Below are positions 26,568 through 34,592 of a stretch of DNA of 64,000 nt, piece by piece (within the stretch, counting starts at the first letter, position 1; the number at the start of each line of letters is the position of its first letter). Source of the DNA: Mesorhizobium sp. (lineage in GTDB: Bacteria; Pseudomonadota; Alphaproteobacteria; Rhizobiales; Rhizobiaceae); NCBI RefSeq assembly GCF_024710845.1, contig NZ_JANJTZ010000002.1:176292-240291 (forward strand), read 5' to 3'. A program made the position numbers and the translations under genes. The notes beneath the pieces were generated by a model. The model saw only the letters and a program-made list of their open reading frames with translations, had not been told where the DNA came from and did not search any database.

Positions 26568-28808
26568 ATGACGGGTGACAAGCACAAGCAGTCTGTCGAG
26601 CTTTCGCCGGGACCAAACCCGCCGAAGGGCACGAATGGGCGCCTCGCATTCAGGCTGCTCGTCACGATCAGTGTCTGCGTGACGCTGCTCGGCTTTCTCT
26701 CGCGGCTGACGGGTGCGCCGCTTTTCCTAGCGGTCGCGCTCGTCTGCACCGGTCTCGTCGGATTGGTCGCAGCGCGCTGGGCGGAGGTGCAGCTGGCGCG
26801 GGCGAAAGCGAGGGAGCTCGACGCAGCCGCCCGCACCCACGCCGAAATCGAAACGCTCTCCGACCGCATGTGGGAGATGCAGGAAAGCGAAGAGCGTTTC
26901 CACGGCCTGATCGACGCTCTTGGCGACCTCGTCGTGCACCGCGACCGCGCCGGCCGTATCGTCTACGTCAACTCGGTGTTCGCATCGCTCTTCGGAACCA
27001 GTCCGCGCGAACTCGCGGGCCGAACGCTGGCCGAACTCGGCATCGAGGTGGGTCTCGTCCCGGACGCGGCCTTTGCCGAGGGCGAATGCCTGAGCTCCAC
27101 GGACGTGCCGATTCATACAGGCGGCGGCACCCGATGGTTTTCCTGGATCGAGCTGTCGGTGCGCGACAAGTCGACCGGCACGGTCTCGCATCGCGCGATC
27201 GCCCGCGACATCACCGCCCGCAAGCGGGCAGAGAAATCGATGTCGGCCGCCAAGGCGCGTGCCGAGGAGGCGAGCCGCGCCAAGTCGCAGTTCCTCGCCA
27301 CGGTGAGCCATGAAGTCCGCACACCGATGAACGGCATCATGGGCATGGCCAAGCTGCTCGCAGACACGGAACTTACCGCGGAACAGCGGACCTATGTCGG
27401 CGCGGTCTCGACCTCGGCCGCCGCTTTGCTGGCGCTCATCGACGACCTGCTTGATTTCTCCAAGATCGAGGCCGGCCGTTTCGAGCTCGAACCCCAGCCG
27501 ATCTCGGTCCGCGAGCTCGTCGAGAACGTGGTCGAGCTCCTTGCCGCCCGCGCCTACGGCAAGAATATCGGCCTGGGCTGCCATGTCTCGCCGGACGTGC
27601 CGGCGATGATTCTCGCCGATCCGGGCCGTCTGCGGCAGGTTCTGCTCAATCTCGTCGGCAATGCGATCAAGTTCACGGACGACGGCGGCGTGCTGGTTTC
27701 GGTGACGGTCGCGGGAACCGGCGCCGCACAGCGTATCGCCATTTCGGTGGCAGACACCGGACCGGGCCTCAAGCGCGAGGATTTCGAGCGCATCTTCCGC
27801 GAGTTCGAGCAGGCGGACGGCACATCGACGCGCCGGCACGGCGGAGCCGGGCTCGGTCTTGCCATCTCCAGGCGTATCGCCGAGGCGATGGGAGGACGGA
27901 TCGCCGTCGACAGCACGGAGGGCGAGGGATCCGCCTTTACGCTGGAAGTGCCTGCTCCAGCCGCGACCGACGCGGCGCCACCGCAGTCGCGCTCGCTCGC
28001 CGGCTTCGGCGCGGTGATCGTGTCGCACAACATCATCGAGGCCGAGGCGATCGCCCTGACGGTTCGGTCCCATGGCGGCTGGGCGGCGATCGCGCGCACG
28101 CCGGAGGAAGCGATCGAGCGCCTGCGCGACGGCGACGCCCGCGCCGTGCTCGTCGATGCCGCCCTCGAGGGCGGCGACGGCCGGGTGCTGGCCAGAATCC
28201 GCGCCGGCGTCGAACGCGGGCTTGCGGCACTGACGCTGATTGCGCCGACCGACCGCGGCCGCCTCGCCGAGTTTCGTTCCAATGGCTACGAGACCTTCCT
28301 GGCGCGGCCTGTCCGTGGTGAGACGCTGGTGCGGTTGCTCCTGCAGCGCGAGACCGCCGTCTCCAACGCACCCGGAGGCGCAACCGGGACCGTCGCTCGC
28401 CGCCGGGTGAGGGGCGGCCGGCTGAATGTGCTGCTCGCCGAGGACAACGAGATCAACGCGCTGCTCGCCCGCGTCGCGCTGGAGAAGGCCGGCCATCGCG
28501 TCGACGTCGTCACCAACGGCAAGGCCGCGGTCGACGCGATCATCGAGAGCGCCAACACGCACCGCTACGATGCAGTCCTCATGGACCTTCACATGCCGGT
28601 GATGGACGGCCTCGACGCGATCGCGATGATCCGGAAGTTCGAGGAGGAGAAGGGGTTGCCGGCGATGCCGATCATGGTGCTCACCGCCGACAGCCAGGAA
28701 GCCACCCGCCATGGCGTGCTCGCCCATGGCGCCTCCGGCTTCCTCACCAAGCCGCTCGATCCGGCACAACTCGTCGACGCGATCGAGGAGAAGGCGGCGG
28801 CCGCCTGA
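26568..28808 (+). CDS. Membrane hybrid sensor histidine kinase
   Basis: A 746-residue protein. Two adjacent transmembrane helices (about 28-44 and 51-69) leave almost no periplasmic domain. Then come a short coiled coil, a PAS domain (about 105-215), the HisKA domain with His248 in [11 protein letters not shown], and the ATPase domain with N box [21 protein letters not shown] and [11 protein letters not shown] degenerate receiver (about 475-590) lacks the acidic pair. The C-terminal receiver (about 620-746) has LLAEDNEIN, the phospho-acceptor in [12 protein letters not shown], and KP. No response regulator gene is adjacent, so its output partner is unknown. The layout resembles cell-cycle and stress hybrid kinases of alphaproteobacteria. 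Confidence 0.93.
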   Translation: MTGDKHKQSVELSPGPNPPKGTNGRLAFRLLVTISVCVTLLGFLSRLTGAPLFLAVALVCTGLVGLVAARWAEVQLARAKARELDAAARTHAEIETLSDRMWEMQESEERFHGLIDALGDLVVHRDRAGRIVYVNSVFASLFGTSPRELAGRTLAELGIEVGLVPDAAFAEGECLSSTDVPIHTGGGTRWFSWIELSVRDKSTGTVSHRAIARDITARKRAEKSMSAAKARAEEASRAKSQFLATVSHEVRTPMNGIMGMAKLLADTELTAEQRTYVGAVSTSAAALLALIDDLLDFSKIEAGRFELEPQPISVRELVENVVELLAARAYGKNIGLGCHVSPDVPAMILADPGRLRQVLLNLVGNAIKFTDDGGVLVSVTVAGTGAAQRIAISVADTGPGLKREDFERIFREFEQADGTSTRRHGGAGLGLAISRRIAEAMGGRIAVDSTEGEGSAFTLEVPAPAATDAAPPQSRSLAGFGAVIVSHNIIEAEAIALTVRSHGGWAAIARTPEEAIERLRDGDARAVLVDAALEGGDGRVLARIRAGVERGLAALTLIAPTDRGRLAEFRSNGYETFLARPVRGETLVRLLLQRETAVSNAPGGATGTVARRRVRGGRLNVLLAEDNEINALLARVALEKAGHRVDVVTNGKAAVDAIIESANTHRYDAVLMDLHMPVMDGLDAIAMIRKFEEEKGLPAMPIMVLTADSQEATRHGVLAHGASGFLTKPLDPAQLVDAIEEKAAAA

Positions 28809-28912
28809 ACCATCGCTCCCGTGCCTGGCCATCTTGCCGACACGGTCCCGTCATGCTCCTGTTGCACGACGCAACTATGCCGCTGGCGATGGTGGCATTC
28901 GGAGGTCAAGCG

Positions 28913-29788
28913 ATGCACACGACGCTGGAGCGCGCGCGCACCACTTTTCCACTCTCCCGGGCGGCCAGCCAGGCCGTCATCCCCGCGGGAGCTCTTCTCG
29001 GCCGTATCGGCCAGCTCGAGGTGCGGCTCGCCCGCAATTCCTCCGAGATCGCCGCGGCCCAGGAGGTGCGCTTCCGCGTCTTCTACGACGAACTGGGCGC
29101 CAAGCGCGATTTCGTCCATGAGCTCGAGGCGCGCGACGCCGACCGTTTCGACCCGATCTGCGACCATCTGGTCGTCTTCGACACGTCGATCGGCGGGCCC
29201 GACCACAGGCAGATCGTCGGCACCTACCGTCTCCTGCGCCAGGAGGTGGCGGTGGACGGCGGCGGCTTCTACTCGTCGGGCGAATTCGAAATGGACGTAC
29301 TCGTCGCCCGCCATCCCGGACGCAAGTTCCTGGAGCTCGGCCGCTCCTGCGTGCTGCCGGAATACCGCTCCAAGCGCACGGTGGAACTGCTCTGGCAGGG
29401 CGTATGGGCCTATGCGCGGCGCCATCGGGTCGATGTCATGACCGGCTGTGCCTCCTTCCACGGGGTCATCCCCGCAGCTCATGCCGAGGCGCTCTCGTTC
29501 CTCGCGCACCACTGCCAGGCGGACGCCGAATGGCGCACGCGGGCGATCCCCGCGCGCTTTCATACGATGGACCTGATGCCGGTCGAGGCGGTGGATCCGA
29601 AGGCGGCGCTGCTTGCCATGCCGCCGCTGATTAAGGGCTATCTGCGGCTCGGCGCCCGTTTCGGCGAAGGTTGCGTCATCGACCGCGACTTCGCCACCAC
29701 CGACGTGTTCGTGATCCTGCCGGTCGAGCGGATTGCCGAACGCTACATCAACTACTACGGCGCCGACGCCACCCGCTTCGCCGCCTGA
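28913..29788 (+). CDS. olsB: L-ornithine N-alpha-acyltransferase (OlsB-like)
   Basis: A 291-residue GNAT-like acyltransferase. VRFRVFYDELGAK, the DHLVVFD and GTYRLLRQEVA strands, FLELGRSCVLPEYRSKRTVE and DVMTGCASFHGVIP are typical of OlsB, which transfers a 3-hydroxyacyl group from ACP to ornithine, the first step of phosphate-free ornithine-lipid synthesis. OlsA, the second enzyme, is not in the window. GGAGG 7 nt upstream fixes the ATG at 28913; an ATG at 28853 is in frame but poorly supported. Its distance from the kinase gene suggests a separate promoter. Confidence 0.85.
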   Translation: MHTTLERARTTFPLSRAASQAVIPAGALLGRIGQLEVRLARNSSEIAAAQEVRFRVFYDELGAKRDFVHELEARDADRFDPICDHLVVFDTSIGGPDHRQIVGTYRLLRQEVAVDGGGFYSSGEFEMDVLVARHPGRKFLELGRSCVLPEYRSKRTVELLWQGVWAYARRHRVDVMTGCASFHGVIPAAHAEALSFLAHHCQADAEWRTRAIPARFHTMDLMPVEAVDPKAALLAMPPLIKGYLRLGARFGEGCVIDRDFATTDVFVILPVERIAERYINYYGADATRFAA

Positions 29789-29879
29789 GGGCCGATCCTT
29801 CGGGGGCAGTTGATCTGTGTCAAGGCGCCGGGGTTCGCCGGGGATAGGCATCTTCCATCCAACAGATGGAGGAAGCTGG

Positions 29880-29981
29880 ATGCCTACCGAATCCGTGATC
29901 GTCGTCGCCGGCGTGCTTGCCGCCTTTGCCTTCTTCACCTTCGTCCTGCTGTTCGTCGACATGACCTCGGCGGAGAAGTGA
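29880..29981 (+). CDS. 33-residue single-span membrane protein
   Basis: A small gene downstream of olsB. The ATG at 29880 has GGAGG 8 nt upstream, and 33 codons encode MPTESVIVVAGVLAAF, a continuous hydrophobic helix to about residue 26, and the polar end DMTSAEK before TGA. Codon use matches the neighbours, with G/C at nearly all third positions. Rhizobial genomes have similar short MPTE-starting proteins, to my recollection unnamed. A role beside olsB in the membrane is possible but unproven. Confidence 0.65.
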   Translation: MPTESVIVVAGVLAAFAFFTFVLLFVDMTSAEK

Positions 29982-30105
29982 TTCTCATCGAAGCGCGGCG
30001 TTCCCCTCCCTTATTCTCCCCGCGCTTCAGGCCGGCCATCCGCGCTCACCCCCGCGGGTGGCCGGTTGGCTTGTACGGAAGCATGCTTACGCGGTTGCGA
30101 CGCCG

Positions 30106-30528
30106 CTACAACACCCGCCGCCCGTGCCGGTCGATGACAACCTCGCCATCGTCCTTGGTGAAGGGACCGATGTCGGGATTGGGCAGAATGTCGAGCACGG
30201 CTTCCGACGGCCGGCAGAGTTTCGTCCCGAGCGGCGTTACCACGATCGGCCGGTTGATGAGGATCGGATGCGCCAGCATCTGGTCGATCAGCTGGTCGTC
30301 GTTCCATGTCGGATCGGCAAGGCCGAGTTCCGCGTAGGGCGTGCCCTTCTCGCGCAGCAGCCCGCGCACTCCGATGCCCATCGCCGCGATCAGCTCGACC
30401 AGCTTCTCGCGCGTCGGCGGGGTCTTGAGATACTCGATGACGACCGGCTCCTCGCCCGACTGGCGGATCATCGCCAACGTGTTGCGCGAGGTGCCGCAGT
30501 CGGGGTTGTGGTAGATGGTGATGGTCAT
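30106..30528 (-). CDS. arsC: Arsenate reductase, glutaredoxin type
   Basis: A 140-residue ArsC of the glutaredoxin-coupled (ArsC/Spx fold) class. Cys11 in IYHNPDCGTSRNT is the active thiol. Conserved arginines follow in the usual places, including ILINRPIVVTPLGTKLCRPSE. It reduces arsenate to arsenite with glutathione/glutaredoxin. It starts 11 nt after the ACR3 stop and is the last gene of the arsenic operon. I start it at ATG 30528; a longer in-frame opening runs antiframe through the pump gene and is not coding. Confidence 0.95.
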   Translation of the reverse strand: MTITIYHNPDCGTSRNTLAMIRQSGEEPVVIEYLKTPPTREKLVELIAAMGIGVRGLLREKGTPYAELGLADPTWNDDQLIDQMLAHPILINRPIVVTPLGTKLCRPSEAVLDILPNPDIGPFTKDDGEVVIDRHGRRVL

Positions 30529-30539
30529 TCGGGCGGGTC

Positions 30540-31622
30540 TCAGGCTTTCGGGAACCAGTGCTGGGTGCGGTTGGCGAAGGCTACCAGCGACAGCATCACC
30601 GGCACTTCGACGAGGACGCCGACCACCGTGGCGAGCGCGGCGCCGGAGTTGAGGCCGAACAGGCTGATTGCGACCGCCACGGCCAGTTCGAAGAAATTCG
30701 ACGTGCCGATGAGGGCGCAGGGCGCGGCGACGTCGAACGGCACCTTCCAGGCTCTGGCGGTGGCATAGGTCAGCGCGAAGATGCCGTAGGATTGCAGCAC
30801 GAGCGGCACCGCGATCAGCACGATCAGCAACGGGTTGGCGAGGATGACATTGCCTTGGAATCCGAACAGCAGCACGACGGTGGCCAGCAGACCTATCACC
30901 GAGACGGGCTTCAGCCGCGCCGTGAACTCCGACACCGCCCGCTCGGCATCGACGCCGCGGCCGGCGCGCCCGACGAGCCAGTGCCGGGTCAGCGCTCCGG
31001 CCGCGAGCGGGATCAGCACGTAGAGCAAGGTCGACAGCAGGAGCGTTTCCCACGGAACCGCGATGTCGGTGACGCCGAGCAGGAAGGCCACGATCGGCGC
31101 GAAGGCAAAGATCATGACGACGTCGTTCACGGAAACCTGCACCAGCGTGTAGGTCGCGTCGCCGCGCGTCATCTGGCTCCACACGAACACCATCGCAGTG
31201 CAGGGCGCGGCTCCAAGCAGGATCAGGCCGGCGATGTACTGCTGCGCTTCGGCCGGCGCGATCCAGGGCGCGAAGACATAGTTGAAGAACAGCACGCCGA
31301 GCGCCGCCATCGTGAACGGCTTGACCAGCCAGTTGACCACCAGCGTCAGCACCAGCCCCTTCGGGCGGTCGCCGATGTGGCGCAGGCTGGCGAAGTCGAC
31401 ATTGACCATCATCGGGAACACCATGGCCCAGATGAGGACGGCGACGACGAGGTTGACGGAGGCGTATTCCATCCCCGCGAGGAAGCCGAACAGCCCCGGC
31501 AGCATGTAGCCGAGCGCGATGCCGGCGACGATGCACAGCGCCACCCAGATCGTCAGATATTTCTCGAAGAAGCCGATGCCGGCCGCGGCCGGTTCGCCGA
31601 TGGTCAGGGCACGGTCCGTCAT
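30540..31622 (-). CDS. arsB: Arsenite efflux permease, ACR3 family
   Basis: A 360-residue ten-helix arsenite exporter of the ACR3 (BASS-related) family. The family cysteine lies in [15 protein letters not shown] in the fourth helix. [18 protein letters not shown] and [15 protein letters not shown] are the other ACR3 landmarks. It expels arsenite produced by the two reductases. It lies 15 nt after the thioredoxin-type arsC gene and 11 nt before the glutaredoxin-type one, all on the minus strand. Confidence 0.96.
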   Translation of the reverse strand: MTDRALTIGEPAAAGIGFFEKYLTIWVALCIVAGIALGYMLPGLFGFLAGMEYASVNLVVAVLIWAMVFPMMVNVDFASLRHIGDRPKGLVLTLVVNWLVKPFTMAALGVLFFNYVFAPWIAPAEAQQYIAGLILLGAAPCTAMVFVWSQMTRGDATYTLVQVSVNDVVMIFAFAPIVAFLLGVTDIAVPWETLLLSTLLYVLIPLAAGALTRHWLVGRAGRGVDAERAVSEFTARLKPVSVIGLLATVVLLFGFQGNVILANPLLIVLIAVPLVLQSYGIFALTYATARAWKVPFDVAAPCALIGTSNFFELAVAVAISLFGLNSGAALATVVGVLVEVPVMLSLVAFANRTQHWFPKA

Positions 31623-31637
31623 TTCAGATCCTCGGTC

Positions 31638-32147
31638 TCATCCGGCCTTCGGCAGGTCGCGGCCGATCTCGCGCAACTGGCCCTGCAGGGTCAGCCGGTC
31701 GAGCGATTTCAGCGGCAGCGAGACGAAGATCGAGATGCGGTTGTTGAGCATGCGGTAGGCGTCGGCGAAGGCGAGGCGCTTCTCGGCCTCGGTGCCTTCC
31801 ACCGCCGCCGGATCTGGTACGCCCCAATGCGCCGTCATCGGCTGGCCGGGCCATACCGGGCAGGTTTCGGCGGCGGCGTTGTCGCAGACGGTGAAGACGA
31901 AATCCATCACCGGCGCGCCGGGGGCGGCGAACTCGTCCCAGTTCTTCGAGCGCGCGAAGGCGGTGTCGTGGTTGAGGTGTTTCAGCAGGTCGAGCGCGTA
32001 GGGGTGCACCTCGCCCTTCGGCTGCGAGCCGGCCGAGAAGGCGCGGAAGCGGCCCTGGCCGGCCCGGGCGAGGATCGCCTCGGCCAGGATCGAACGGGCG
32101 GAATTGCCCGTGCACAGGAAAAGCACGTTGTAGATCTGGTCGCTCAT
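31638..32147 (-). CDS. arsC: Arsenate reductase, thioredoxin/LMW-phosphatase type
   Basis: A 169-residue low-molecular-weight phosphatase-fold ArsC. The P-loop is VLFLCTGNSARS with Cys12. The resolving-cysteine region reads VFTVCDNAAAETCPVWPG, as in enzymes that relay the disulfide to thioredoxin. The ATG at 32147 with GAAGGGG upstream is preferred over an in-frame extension. It is the second gene of the operon, 41 nt after arsR. The operon therefore has two non-homologous arsenate reductases. Confidence 0.94.
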   Translation of the reverse strand: MSDQIYNVLFLCTGNSARSILAEAILARAGQGRFRAFSAGSQPKGEVHPYALDLLKHLNHDTAFARSKNWDEFAAPGAPVMDFVFTVCDNAAAETCPVWPGQPMTAHWGVPDPAAVEGTEAEKRLAFADAYRMLNNRISIFVSLPLKSLDRLTLQGQLREIGRDLPKAG

Positions 32148-32188
32148 CGCATTCCCCTTCATCGCCCGGACCCGGCCGGGCCCGATCG

Positions 32189-32521
32189 TCAGCAACGGCA
32201 GGTGACGGCGTCGATCACCGGGCGGCAAAGCTCCGGGCGGCCGTCGCAGCAATCTTCCATCAGATAGGCGAGCAGGTCGCGAAAGCCGGTCATGTCGGCG
32301 GCGTAGCGGACGACCCGCCCGTCTCGCTCAGGCCGCACCAGCCCGGCCTGCGCCAGGACTTTCAGGTGCGCCGAGACCGTATTCTGCACGGCGCCGAGCC
32401 GGACCGCGATCTCGCCGGCGGGCACGCCCCCGTCACCGGCGCGGACGAGCAGCCGGAAGATGTCGAGCCGTGTTTCCTGGCCAAGTGCGGCCAGCGCGTC
32501 GAGGGATGATCTCTTGTCCAT
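32189..32521 (-). CDS. arsR: ArsR-family arsenic-responsive repressor
   Basis: A 110-residue winged-helix repressor with the recognition segment VQNTVSAHLKVLAQAGLV and the wing RDGRVVRYA. It lacks the CVC metal site of E. coli-type ArsR. Instead cysteines gather at the C-terminus: Cys91, Cys92, Cys99, Cys108 and Cys110, like the CC-x-C arsenite site described for Acidithiobacillus ferrooxidans ArsR. Arsenite binding should release it from the operator and induce the four-gene operon, which it heads. Confidence 0.94.
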   Translation of the reverse strand: MDKRSSLDALAALGQETRLDIFRLLVRAGDGGVPAGEIAVRLGAVQNTVSAHLKVLAQAGLVRPERDGRVVRYAADMTGFRDLLAYLMEDCCDGRPELCRPVIDAVTCRC

Positions 32522-32530
32522 GCATCCGCC

Positions 32531-32568
32531 TATCTGGATATGTCAGGCGATACAAGCCGGACATGACA
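32531..32568. promoter_or_regulatory. Candidate ArsR operator region
   Basis: Between arsR and the divergent-side DMT gene there is TATC-TG-GATA (32531-32540), then TGTCA (32541-32545) and TGACA (32564-32568), an inverted repeat with centres about two helical turns apart. It lies 10-47 nt before the arsR start, where autoregulation would act. No motif match to a known site is claimed. Confidence 0.4.
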
Positions 32569-32581
32569 GGCGTGTGACGCC

Positions 32582-33445
32582 TTAGCGGGCGAAGCGTCGC
32601 GCGCCGGCGACGCAGGCGATGACGGCGACGGTGACGATAAGCATCGCCGGCGACACGGCCTCGCCCAGAAGCGTGGCGGCGAGCGCCAGGCCGAAGAAGG
32701 GCTGCAAGAGCTGCAGCTGCCCGACCGCCGCGATGCCGCCCTGCGCGAGGCCGCGATACCAGAAGACGAAGCCGATCAGCATCGAGAACAGCGAGACATA
32801 GGCGAGCCCGAGCCAGGCCGGCGCGCCGATGCCGGCGAAGCTTTCGGGCAAGGTGAGCGCCATCAGCACGGCCATGACCGGCAGCGAGAGCACCAGCGCC
32901 CAGGAGATGACCTGCCAGCCGCCGAGCCTGCGCGACAGGCGCGCGCCCTCGGCATAGCCCAGCCCGCAGACTGTTATGGCGGCGAGCATCAGCCCGTCGC
33001 CGGCAAGCGACGCCTCGGCGCCTTGGGTGAGCGCGAAGCCGGCGACCAGCGCGCTGCCGGCAAGCGAAAAGGCCCAGAAGGCGGGCTTCGGCCGCTCGCC
33101 GCCGCGCAGCACGCCGAAGATCGCGGTGGCGAGCGGCAACAGGCCGATGAAGACGATCGACCGCGCCGAGGTGATGTGCTGCAGGGCGAGCGCCGTCAGA
33201 AGCGGGAAGCCGACGACGACGCCGAAGGCGACGATGGCGAGCGAGGCGAGGTCGCGCCGCGCCGGCCGGCTCTCGCGGAAGAGGAGCAGCAGCGCCAGCG
33301 CCAGCACGCCGGCGATCGCCGCGCGGGCCACCGTGAGGAAGATCGGGTCGAACTGCATTACCGCGACGCGCGTCGCCGGCAGCGAGGCGGAGAAGATCAC
33401 TACCCCGATCAGCCCGTTGATCCATGCCATCGTCGTCCGGTCCAT
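32582..33445 (-). CDS. EamA/DMT-family transporter
   Basis: A 287-residue ten-helix DMT transporter. The first EamA half has SASLPATRVAVMQFDPIFLT and HITSARSIVFIGLLPLATAI; the second has FSMLIGFVFWYRGLAQGGI and LQLLQPFFGLALAATLLGE, the pattern of the RhtA/YdcZ-like group. The substrate is unknown. It starts at ATG 33445 with GAGAGGA upstream. A 22-bp palindrome lies 62 nt further upstream. Its stop faces the arsR promoter, but it is not an obvious part of the arsenic system. Confidence 0.9.
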   Translation of the reverse strand: MDRTTMAWINGLIGVVIFSASLPATRVAVMQFDPIFLTVARAAIAGVLALALLLLFRESRPARRDLASLAIVAFGVVVGFPLLTALALQHITSARSIVFIGLLPLATAIFGVLRGGERPKPAFWAFSLAGSALVAGFALTQGAEASLAGDGLMLAAITVCGLGYAEGARLSRRLGGWQVISWALVLSLPVMAVLMALTLPESFAGIGAPAWLGLAYVSLFSMLIGFVFWYRGLAQGGIAAVGQLQLLQPFFGLALAATLLGEAVSPAMLIVTVAVIACVAGARRFAR

Positions 33446-33507
33446 CCGCCTGTCCTCTCCATGCCCGCGCGTCCGCCCGCCAAGGCGGCGCGGACCATGC
33501 GTCAACG

Positions 33508-33529
33508 CTGGCCCAAGATATTGGGCCAG
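33508..33529. promoter_or_regulatory. 22-bp palindrome upstream of DMT transporter
   Basis: Perfect 9-bp arms CTGGCCCAA (33508-33516) and TTGGGCCAG (33521-33529) surround GATA. The site lies 63 nt before the transporter start and 38 nt after the stop of the upstream gene on the same strand. No T-run follows on either strand, so an operator seems more likely than a terminator. Confidence 0.5.
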
Positions 33530-33566
33530 AGCAGAGGGGGATGGAGGGGCAGGAGGGGGCGCCGGC

Positions 33567-34388
33567 TCAGGACGTGTCAGGCCGCTCGAGCGCCTCGACG
33601 GCGAAATAGTGCAGGTCGGCAAGAATCTCGTGCACCTCGCCGCGCCGGGGATTTTTGGGGGATTTCTGCCCCGGCGGGCGGCCGGGGCGGAACGGAGAGC
33701 TGCGCCGGAAGCGGGCTGGCCGGCCGCCCCCGTGTCGCGTGCCGGCGGCGGGGCTTTGCGCGGCGGCGGCCTGTCTCTCCCGCGCATACGCGGCGGCTCG
33801 CGCCTGCCAGCGGGCGAAGCGCCTTGCCTGGCCCGGCAGGTCGTCGAGCGCGGCGGACAGCGCTGCGAGGCGGAGCACAAGGCGGCGCGCGTCGAGCAGA
33901 TCGCCCGGCAGGCAGGGCGGGCGCAGCCGCGCCGGCGGCCGCGCGCCGGGGCCGAAGAAGACGATGCGCGGCGTGTCGCGGGCTGTTCTCAGCCGCGGCG
34001 GGCCGGGACGGGTCAGCGGATCGAGGAGCGGGAAGGCGTATGTGCGGGCGCGCGGCGTCTCCCCGCGCAGCGAGGCGACGCTCACGCCGCGCGGCAGGAT
34101 GATGCCGGTGCCGACGCCCTTGCGCAGGAACGCCGACGTGCCCGTCTGCACCGGCCGTGCCGCCGGCCGGGGCGCAAGCTCGACGGTCAGCCCCCGCGCG
34201 GCGACGATCACCAGCCGCCGCGCGGCGGATTCGGCCGGGCGCAGCAGCCTCAGGACGGCGCGGTGGGCCAGGCGGGGGAGGGTGGGCGAGCCGCGCTCGC
34301 CGACGTCGAAGCCGGCCATGGCCATCAGCATCGCCAGGATCCGCCTCAGCGCCTCCCTGTTCCTCTGAATGACCAAGTCCCACTCCAC
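33567..34388 (-). CDS. Conserved rhizobial protein of unknown function
   Basis: A 273-residue, very basic, proline/arginine-rich protein. Recognisable blocks are a helical N-terminus (IQRNREALRRILAMLMAMAG), PTLPRLAHRAVLRLLRPAES with the continuation ARRLVIVAARG, a middle FPLLDPLTRPG/PRIVFFGPG segment, and RFRRSSPFRPGRPPGQ before a C-terminal HEILADLHYFAVEALE helix. I recall the same layout in other rhizobial genomes, without a function. The start is GTG 34388 with AGGAGG upstream. High GC makes shadow frames long here, but the block pattern and Shine-Dalgarno support this one. Confidence 0.7.
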   Translation of the reverse strand: MEWDLVIQRNREALRRILAMLMAMAGFDVGERGSPTLPRLAHRAVLRLLRPAESAARRLVIVAARGLTVELAPRPAARPVQTGTSAFLRKGVGTGIILPRGVSVASLRGETPRARTYAFPLLDPLTRPGPPRLRTARDTPRIVFFGPGARPPARLRPPCLPGDLLDARRLVLRLAALSAALDDLPGQARRFARWQARAAAYARERQAAAAQSPAAGTRHGGGRPARFRRSSPFRPGRPPGQKSPKNPRRGEVHEILADLHYFAVEALERPDTS

Positions 34389-34592
34389 CGCAGCACCTCC
34401 TGTCGAATCGGCGGGGAGAGTGTGGGGCGGGTGGGGAGGGGGGTGGATAAGAAGGCGAATGGGGCGTGGCGAATGGCGAATGGGGAGAATGGGTTGGATG
34501 TGGCGGGTGGCGGTGATCGATCCACGGGGCGGGCACTACGCCCTTCCCGGCGGGCGTGCGATCTGCTCCAATGCAACCGGTGGGGGGGACGC

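Noticed and set aside
29990..30028. GAAGCGCGG/CCGCGCTTC inverted repeat as a terminator
   Set aside because: Arms are 9 bp but the loop is 21 nt and no clear T-run follows; too weak to list as a terminator.
30106..31536. A fused pump-reductase protein across the ACR3 and glutaredoxin-type arsC genes
   Set aside because: The upstream half is the ACR3 gene read in the wrong frame. Two separate genes with proper starts explain the sequence.
34456..34490. Repeated GAATGG units as a possible CRISPR or iteron array
   Set aside because: Only about four short, irregular copies without spacers or associated genes. No CRISPR array was seen anywhere in the window.
32976..34592. A 1600-residue protein made by extending the restriction-modification frame upstream
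   Set aside because: The extra 540 residues run antisense through the DMT transporter and the conserved unknown gene. The natural start at 34593 has its own ribosome site and starts the nuclease domain.
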